Shown here: positions 1-6,200 of the stretch, piece by piece
Numbering within the stretch: the first letter of the stretch is position 1
How the letters are laid out: each line of letters starts with the position of its first letter
Source: Mariaggregatimicrobium sp964498785
Lineage (GTDB): Bacteria; Zhuqueibacterota; Zhuqueibacteria; Thermofontimicrobiales; Thiofontviventaceae
Direction: 5' to 3'
Assembly (NCBI GenBank): GCA_964498785.1
Contig: CAZCJL010000140.1
Coordinates: 1-16,365 of the forward strand
DNA: 16,365 nucleotides
The notes under the pieces: generated by a model
Database searches by the model: none
What the model was told of the DNA's origin: nothing
The model's input: the letters and a program-made list of their open reading frames with translations, nothing else
Position numbers and translations under genes: made by a program

Positions 1-366
1 AATACGACATAGCGGCAAGCGCCCATATCTACCATAAAATATTGAGAAGATACCATCTTTCGCTATCTCTTTGTAAACGCTGATCGCATTTTCCTCGCCA
101 CGTTCCATCATTTTTATAGCAAAAGTTATTCCCAGAATTCTGGCAATTAACATATACCTGCGGATGGTGAATTTACATGGTTTTACCTCTTTGTTTGTAT
201 ATTTCTTCCATTGATTATAATGTTTTAATTCATCTTTAGAAATTTTTTGTAAAATATCTTTGTTTTTTCCGCCCATTCTTTTTGCAAGTTTTTGATAGAC
301 AATATGTTCCGTGATTTCATCTTTCTGAAATTCATGAAATTGTTTCAGAATTGAGTCATCAATCAT
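1..366 (-). CDS. Ferritin-like protein, VIT1/CCC1-type N-terminal domain (partial)
   Basis: The frame is open from an ATG at the complement of 364-366 to the window edge: 122 codons with no stop, so the 3' part is missing. GGGAG lies 6-7 nt before the ATG. The product resembles the rubrerythrin/ferritin-like domain found at the N-terminus of bacterial and archaeal VIT1/CCC1 iron/manganese transporters. Seen are QKDEITEH at 14-21 (likely metal glutamates E17 and E20), an ExxH motif at E46-H49, and the characteristic ARILGITFAIKMMERGEE stretch at 75-92. In that family the domain binds iron ahead of a membrane transporter domain; here the membrane part would lie outside the window. After about residue 104 the sequence (GIFSIFYGRYGRLPL) no longer looks like the family, where a second acidic ExxH helix is expected; see findings. 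The start lies 16 nt after the upstream gene's stop, so it is probably the last visible gene of that operon. The family call rests on recall, without a search. Confidence 0.6.
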   Translation of the reverse strand, partial: MIDDSILKQFHEFQKDEITEHIVYQKLAKRMGGKNKDILQKISKDELKHYNQWKKYTNKEVKPCKFTIRRYMLIARILGITFAIKMMERGEENAISVYKEIAKDGIFSIFYGRYGRLPLCRI

Positions 367-382
367 CTTTTCTCCCGCTTAA

Positions 383-1222
383 TTATGAAATAACAACCAC
401 CATTTCCGAAGCGTCCCGTCGTTCCGGGACTCGGGGAGTTTGCTTTGGGAATCCCAACGGAGTCACAGTCGCGACGTAATGTTCATGCGGAATATTCAAA
501 ATATCTTTCACCTCATTGCGATTCATTGCAGCGATCCAGCAGGTACCAAGTCTATAAGACCATGCCGCCAGGATAAAGTGATAGGCCGCAATGCATCCGT
601 CCTGCTCCGGACGCAGTGTTTTTCCGGGATCGCTGCAAATTGCCACAGCTATCGGCGCCTGATCGATTGGTTGACTTGCTCTGTCTCGTATCGATGCCAA
701 CGCTTTTTTCTTTTCCGAATTTTTGATGACAACGAAATAGTATGATTGAGAATTTTTTGAGGTTGGTACAAAGCGGCATGTTTCAAAAATATTCCATAAT
801 ATATTTTCCGGCACCGGATCATTCGTAAATTTTCGAATACTGCGGCGCTGTTGCAACAGCTCTGTACCTTCCAGATGCGGTGGCGTCGGATGTAAAAAAC
901 TCTGAAACTCCAGTGTCCGACCTTCAGGATCGTTGGCGAAAAACTGGTAAATCGAGTATTTTTCATTTTCGATAAGATCGGTGGCGCGATAGTTTTTCAT
1001 CTGTCTGTGCATTTTGTCAACATCGTTACGATGCGGGTAAAAAAATGTGATTATTCCGCGGTATTCAATTTCACTGCGATCACAGAAGCCAAGCAACATG
1101 TTTCCGTGTTTTAAAATCAGGCAATCTGGCTGTTTCAACCATACATCCATCCCGATCATATTTATATAAAACTGGCTGATTTTTTCAAGATTAGCTGTTT
1201 GGTGAAAAACAATCCCTGCCAT
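383..1222 (-). CDS. VOC (glyoxalase-fold) / nitroreductase fusion protein
   Basis: Two domains are joined in 279 residues. Residues 1-115 resemble a single vicinal-oxygen-chelate (glyoxalase/bleomycin resistance/dioxygenase) domain: an N-terminal FHQTANLEKISQFY strand-helix with H7, and NDPEGRTLEF at 97-106, whose E105 is the usual C-terminal metal ligand. Residues 120-279 are a FMN nitroreductase: RRSIRKF at 126-132 and NSQ at 157-159 are FMN-contact motifs, LGTCW at 225-229 is the loop near the flavin, and the end RRDASEMVV is the usual C-terminal signature. Nitroreductases use NAD(P)H to reduce nitroaromatics, quinones or related acceptors; the substrate here is unknown. The start is secure because AAGGAGGT sits just before the ATG. 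The gene lies 18 nt after the CMD-GAF gene and 16 nt before the ferritin-like gene, suggesting one operon. The fusion is continuous, with no sign of frameshift. The fused VOC domain could bind a substrate or be a catalytic partner; this is inference. Confidence 0.88.
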   Translation of the reverse strand: MAGIVFHQTANLEKISQFYINMIGMDVWLKQPDCLILKHGNMLLGFCDRSEIEYRGIITFFYPHRNDVDKMHRQMKNYRATDLIENEKYSIYQFFANDPEGRTLEFQSFLHPTPPHLEGTELLQQRRSIRKFTNDPVPENILWNIFETCRFVPTSKNSQSYYFVVIKNSEKKKALASIRDRASQPIDQAPIAVAICSDPGKTLRPEQDGCIAAYHFILAAWSYRLGTCWIAAMNRNEVKDILNIPHEHYVATVTPLGFPKQTPRVPERRDASEMVVVIS

Positions 1223-1225
1223 GCA

Positions 1226-1233
1226 ACCTCCTT
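1226..1233 (-). promoter_or_regulatory. Strong Shine-Dalgarno site for the VOC-nitroreductase gene
   Basis: On the minus strand AAGGAGGT precedes the ATG at 1222 by three bases. It fixes the start of the nitroreductase fusion and sits inside the 18-nt gap after the preceding stop, as expected for a translationally independent cistron of the same mRNA. Confidence 0.8.
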
Positions 1234-1240
1234 TTTTCTG

Positions 1241-2074
1241 TTAAAATAAATGATTCGCGAGTAAACGACACACATTTTCCAGGAAAATATTATCCTGTTT
1301 AGAAAACGGCGATAAATCATGTGAGTCAACATCCAGTTCACCGATGATTGTATTTCCTTTTAGAATCGGGACAACGATCTCCGATTTTACCACCGGACTG
1401 CAGGACAGATAGTTCGATTCCTGAGAAACATCCTGAATAACAAACGTTTCTTTCCGCTCTGCCGCCTGTCCGCAAATCCCCTTGCCAAAAGGAATTCGCA
1501 CGTGCTCTGTGGGTTCACCGGCAAACGGGCCAAGAAAAAGTTCATCCTCTTTTTCCGGATCGACCAGATAAAAACCAACCCAGTCAAAATAGGGGACTTT
1601 TTCTTTGAGAAGATTGCTCACGGCCAGTAATTTTGCATCACGGCCCATTCCTCTTTTTACAAGTTCTTCAATATTTGAGGTTAATGTGGCAAAAAGCTCT
1701 GTTTTATTTTCTTTACTGTACAAAGATTCTGCTGACTTTAATTCATCCCAGGTCCGGAATGCGCGTCGTAAATGGGGAATTGTAATAGAGCCACCGACTA
1801 CGAGGCCAATTGACAATGCTTCTTCAAGTTCGTCATCAGTGACGCCCTCATCAAAGCTACGGATGATGTGATATTTTATGCAATCATCACAGCGAAGCGC
1901 AAGAGAGGCAACCAATCCTAATAGCTCTTTGGTTTTCGCGGGGAGCGCACCGTCACGATAAACCTGGGAATCCAGACTGTAAAAACGCTTAATTTCTTTC
2001 CGCGCGTATTTTAGTACAATTTCATTTAACTCTTCACGCTCTTGCTGAAATGTTCCAACTGTTTTATTTTTCAT
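1241..2074 (-). CDS. CMD (AhpD-like) / GAF free methionine-(R)-sulfoxide reductase fusion
   Basis: A two-domain protein of 277 residues. Residues 1-117 form a carboxymuconolactone decarboxylase family domain with the AhpD-type redox motif: RCDDCIKYH at 61-69 gives C62, C65 and H69, followed by the family's GGSITIPHLRRAF. Residues 125-277 form a GAF domain of the free methionine-(R)-sulfoxide reductase (fRMsr, YebR-like) type: FDWVGFYLV at 163-171, FGKGICGQAA at 196-205 (C201), YLSCSPVVKSEIVVP at 222-236 (C225, the position of the catalytic cysteine) and GELDVDS at 245-251. fRMsr enzymes reduce free methionine-R-sulfoxide using a thiol reductant. The third cysteine of E. coli fRMsr, at the start of xxCVRIP, is replaced here (EHVRIP, 190-195). 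AAGGAT precedes the ATG by about 7 nt. It is the first gene of the presumed redox operon. The CMD half may act as a peroxidatic or thiol-relay module for the Msr half; this is inference. Confidence 0.87.
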   Translation of the reverse strand: MKNKTVGTFQQEREELNEIVLKYARKEIKRFYSLDSQVYRDGALPAKTKELLGLVASLALRCDDCIKYHIIRSFDEGVTDDELEEALSIGLVVGGSITIPHLRRAFRTWDELKSAESLYSKENKTELFATLTSNIEELVKRGMGRDAKLLAVSNLLKEKVPYFDWVGFYLVDPEKEDELFLGPFAGEPTEHVRIPFGKGICGQAAERKETFVIQDVSQESNYLSCSPVVKSEIVVPILKGNTIIGELDVDSHDLSPFSKQDNIFLENVCRLLANHLF

Positions 2075-2135
2075 GTGAAATCCTTTTTACATTTTTCACG
2101 ATTTTAGTTGATAATTTTAAATTTAAGAAACCGGG

Positions 2136-2148
2136 TTGATAAAATCAA
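2136..2148. promoter_or_regulatory. Palindrome TTGAT-N3-ATCAA in a divergent promoter region
   Basis: The 13-bp perfect inverted repeat TTGATAAAATCAA lies between the divergent redox operon (starting at 2074) and the permease gene (starting at 2250). The same TTGAT-N3-ATCAA form recurs at 13093-13105. The half sites resemble CRP/FNR-family half sites, but the spacer is 3 rather than 4 bp. It is a possible operator; no regulator gene is visible in the window. Confidence 0.25.
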
Positions 2149-2170
2149 TCTTTTTTGAAAAATTTTGTGC

Positions 2171-2203
2171 TTGACTTTACCAATAAAAAGAATTAATTAT
2201 AGG
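2171..2203 (+). promoter_or_regulatory. Candidate sigma-70-type promoter for the EamA permease
   Basis: TTGACT at 2171-2176 matches a -35 box at five of six positions. The -10 is poor: TAATTA at 2194-2199 (17-bp spacer), or TATAGG at 2198-2203 at a longer spacing. Either would give a 5' leader of roughly 40 nt before the ATG at 2250. Confidence 0.3.
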
Positions 2204-2249
2204 GATTTAATTTCCCATATTCAGACGATTTCTCTGAGAAAGGCTGCTA

Positions 2250-3155
2250 ATGTTCGCTTTGTTCAATAATTACGTTGGTGAAATAGCTGCGCTAACGACA
2301 TCGATACTATGGTCATTTGGCTCTATCTTTTTCACAATTTCCAGCCGTGCGGTAGGTTCAGTGTTGGTGAACCGAGTTCGGCTGCTATATGCATCAATTC
2401 TGTTAGCAGGATCGCATTTTATCTTCTATGGACATCTGCTACCGCTGCATGTAGAACCATTTCGTTGGTGGTGGCTCGGTTTGTCCGGATTTATCGGGCT
2501 GGTTCTGGGCGATGCGATGTTATTTCAGGCATTTGTGGTTATTGGCACGAGATTAACAATGCTTCTGTTATCGCTGGTTCCGATTATTTCCAGCCTGTTT
2601 GCATGGATTCTTTTAGGAGAAATATTGAAACCCATTCAGGTTTTTGCCATCTTTCTCACTGTGGGTGGAATCATTTTTGTCGTTCTGGAGAAAAATAATA
2701 GCGGATATCCCCGTAAGACTTATTTGTTGGGTATCTTGTTGGGACTTGGTGGAGCCGCAGGACAGTCGCTGGGATTGATTACCGCGAAAAAAGGACTTGT
2801 CGGTGATTTTCCCGGTTTGTCTGCAAATCTCATTCGAATGCTTACAGCAATGAGCTGTACCTGGTTCATCGCTGCAATCCGCGGTCGGTCAATTATGAAT
2901 ATGAACTTCCTGACAAATAAAACAGCTCGTTGGTCTATTTTGGGGGGCGCAATCTTTGGCCCGTTTTTTGGCGTGTGGTTGGTGATGATTTCAATAAAAC
3001 ATGCACATATCGGCATTGCATCGACTTTGCAGGCGCTTCCACCTATTTTCTTGATACCGTTAACTCATTGGATATTTAAAGAAAAAATAACTATGCAATC
3101 CGCCGTCGGAACTGCAATTGCCATGATTGGCGTGGCGCTTATTTTTTTGTCATAA
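2250..3155 (+). CDS. EamA/DMT-family permease
   Basis: A 301-residue, strongly hydrophobic protein of the drug/metabolite transporter (EamA) fold, with two homologous halves at about residues 9-147 and 158-301 and some ten membrane helices expected. Typical features are the first-helix ALTTSILWSFGSIFF stretch, the GLVLGDAMLFQAF segment in the first half, the LLSLVPIISSLFAWILLGE helix ending in a conserved glutamate, and the matching second-half segment LQALPPIFLIPLTHWIFKE. The family exports or imports small metabolites through the inner membrane; the substrate cannot be read from sequence. The start is supported by GAGAAAGG ending 6 nt before the ATG. It is a single-gene unit: the upstream operon is divergent and the downstream gene is convergent, separated by a hairpin terminator. 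Length is normal for the family and the frame is intact. Confidence 0.88.
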   Translation: MFALFNNYVGEIAALTTSILWSFGSIFFTISSRAVGSVLVNRVRLLYASILLAGSHFIFYGHLLPLHVEPFRWWWLGLSGFIGLVLGDAMLFQAFVVIGTRLTMLLLSLVPIISSLFAWILLGEILKPIQVFAIFLTVGGIIFVVLEKNNSGYPRKTYLLGILLGLGGAAGQSLGLITAKKGLVGDFPGLSANLIRMLTAMSCTWFIAAIRGRSIMNMNFLTNKTARWSILGGAIFGPFFGVWLVMISIKHAHIGIASTLQALPPIFLIPLTHWIFKEKITMQSAVGTAIAMIGVALIFLS

Positions 3156-3192
3156 AAAAAAGCCGCATCATCCAAATTGGCGATACGGCTTT
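3153..3192 (-). terminator. Hairpin terminator between convergent genes (best for the minus strand)
   Basis: AAAGCCGCATC (3159-3169) pairs with GATACGGCTTT (3182-3192) with one mismatched position, around a 12-nt loop. On the minus strand the stem is followed by a run of Us (complement of the A tract at 3154-3161), so it is a good rho-independent terminator for the giant exported protein gene ending at 3253. On the plus strand only a short T run follows the stem, so it may also stop the permease transcript less efficiently. Confidence 0.75.
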
Positions 3193-3252
3193 CACTTAAA
3201 TAGTAGAGCGAATGGATATTCAACTTTTTATCAAATCACAGGTCATTTGATA

Positions 3253-6200
3253 CTATTTGGAAAGAATCATTTTCTTAATCACCCGAAATTCTTTTGACGT
3301 TAACATGTAAAAGTACATTCCAGAGGCAACATGTGTCCCGCTATTATTAGTGCCGTCCCAGACCACTTCATATTTCCCGGGTGCAATGGAATCGCTGATA
3401 AGCGTTTTAATTTCTTCACCCAGTAAATTGTAAACAGCCACTTTAACTTTACATGATTTCGGAACTTCAAATTTTATTGTTGTTGTCGGATTGAATGGAT
3501 TGGGATAATTCTGCGCCAATGCATACTTTTCAGGAATAAGCAGATTTTCATCTGCAACCGTAGTGGCTGTACTTTCCTGATAAAATATTTGAAGTTCACC
3601 CAATTGAACCATCCCATCTGTCGGACTTAACACGACCAATTTAACAAACATTGCATTTACCGGCTCGAAATGAAAGGTCTCGGCGGCGCCCCCGGTTTTG
3701 ATAGTATCCAGGACAACCTGAAAATCGCTATCTTCAATACCACTGCTAGAAACAAATATCTGAAATCGGTTAATCCAGCGTTCTTCATGGCCAATACCTG
3801 TATCACATAATAGTGAAATGGCGCTAATTTTTCTATTATTTGAATCAGCCAAACAGAAAATTGCTTGCGGTTGTTCCGAGTTCATAATTACTGTTCCATC
3901 TTCGCCATAAACATCTCCGTCGGTAGCATTGTTCCAATCGTGTTCTGGTATTGTGGGAGACCCATCAATTATATTCAACCGAGCAAATGTTCCGCTTTCG
4001 TGAACTTCAATAAAATTTTCCTTTATAATTGAATCCACGCCAGCACTAAAAAATGCTTTTAATTTAACCGAATACACACCATGATTTTCATAAACATGAA
4101 TTGGCTCTTTCTCCTCACTGGTTTGTCCGTCGCCAAAATACCACAGCCAACTGTCGCAAGCATTGTCAGTCAGGTTATAAAATTCAACAGTTAGTGGCTC
4201 ACTACCGGTGGCGACATTTGCATCAAAATCGGGTGAGATCGACTGCCTGACGCTGAATAAGCTATCACTAATGTCAAACGGATCGCAATCCACATCCGCG
4301 ATTTTTACCAGGCAAGAATCGCTGGTAACATCAGGAACGCTCCAATTAAAAGCACTATCATTTTCAGTGCGATTAATGATGGTGATCCAGGATGAGCCAG
4401 CGTCGATAGAATATTGAATTTTTAACGAATCTGGCGCTGGATTTGCTGACGCCCATTTGATTTCGAATTCCATGCCGGCATAAAGCGTTTCTCCGCCATT
4501 CGGAGCGACCAGCCGCAGCGGTGGTTCGTTTGAGATTGAAAAAATTGCGTCACTCGTGTCTGCCGGCTCACAATCTAAATCGGCGACTTTGATCAGGCAA
4601 CTATCAGAAATCGTATCCGGAATAGTCCAGACTAACGAGCTGTCATTTTCAGTGATCGCAGCGATTGTTTCCCAATGCGTACCGTTATCCAGAGAATATT
4701 GAATTTTTAGCGAATCAAACAGGCAGCATGCCCCCCAGCGAATTTCAAATGGATCCCCGGAGCGCAGTGCTTCACCGCCATTCGGTTGTATAACTGTGAT
4801 AAACGGCGGCGCACAGATCGTGAACGTGGAATCGCTGATATCATACGGGTCACAGTCCAGTTCAGCAACTTTGATAAGACACTGGTTGCTATTTACCTCT
4901 GGCACGATCCAGGGATGCACTCCGTCATTTTCAGCGCCATAGATAATTGTCTCCCAGTTTTCACCGTTGTTCAGCGAGTATTGAATTTTGACTGAATCAA
5001 TACAACAGCTTCCTTCCCAGGAAATATCCACAGTATCGCCGGCCATCAGGCATTCGGAGCCATTGGGGCTAAACACTGTAATCGGCGCCCTGTTCCAGAT
5101 GGAAAATGGTGCATCGTTCACGTCGTACGGATCGCAATCAAGATCAGCCACCTTGATCAGTACGTCGCAGGAAAACGTATCAGGAACTGTCCATGTATAT
5201 GAACTGTCATTTTGGGTTCCGTAAACAATGGTCTCCCAACTATTGCCGCCATCAAGCGAATATTGAATTTTTAGCGAATCCATACAACAACAGGCTTCCC
5301 ACAGAATATCGATTTCATCGCCGGCAGTTAGGCATTCCCCACCATTCGGAGCGATGACTGTAATCGGCGCATGGTCCCAGACAGTGAATGGCGCATCACT
5401 GATATCATACGGATCGCAGTCAAGATCCGCTACTTTGATCAGACAATTGTCTGAGTGTAAATCTTCGGGAATGGTCCAGAAATAACTGCTGTCATTTGGT
5501 GTGCCATAAACAATTGTTTCCCAGTCATTACCGCCATCAATGGAATACTGAATTTTCATTGAATCAATCTCGCAGAATGCTTTCCAGCGGATTTCTACCT
5601 CATCGCCGGCGCGATAGCACTCTCCTCCGTTTGGCGACAGTACAGTCACCGAATCACAACCCCAGATAGTAAATGTGGTATCGCTGGTATCAAAGGGATC
5701 ACAATCCACATCAGCAATTTTGATCAGGCATTTTGTGGAGTGTACATCAGGAACTGTCCACAAATAACTGCTATCATTCTCCGTCTTATAAATTACTGTA
5801 TTCCAGTCATCACCGCCATCGGTGGAGTATTGAATTTTCAACGTATCGATGCATCGACAGGCTTCCCATTGAATTTCATATTCCTGTCCCGCTAACAGAC
5901 ATTCCCCGCCGTTTGGTGACATCACTGTTATCAGCGGTGGAGTGCAGATTGAGAACACATTATCACTGGTATCCGGTACTTTTTTCACGCCATGTCCGGC
6001 GACGCGAACGATTGCCTCATTCGTCCTGACGGCCGGCACCTGCCACAGGTAACTTCCCGTGTTTGCAACATTTTCGATCTTAATCCAGTCTTTACCATTA
6101 TTTACTGAATAGTCTAAACCAATCCGTTTAAATTCACAGCTTGCAAGCCAGGTAATTTCGTACTCGTTCCCGGCAATCATACATTCCCCGCCATTCGGTG

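Noticed and set aside
440..745. A 101-codon plus-strand open frame opposite the nitroreductase fusion
   Set aside because: The minus-strand frame has clear nitroreductase motifs over this stretch, and the plus-strand product resembles nothing.
1605..1871. An 88-codon plus-strand frame opposite the CMD-GAF gene
   Set aside because: It is a shadow of the minus-strand coding frame; the translated product is serine-rich and featureless.
2136..2148. A canonical FNR or CRP box
   Set aside because: The spacing is TTGAT-N3-ATCAA, not the N4 of FNR; only a generic palindrome can be claimed.
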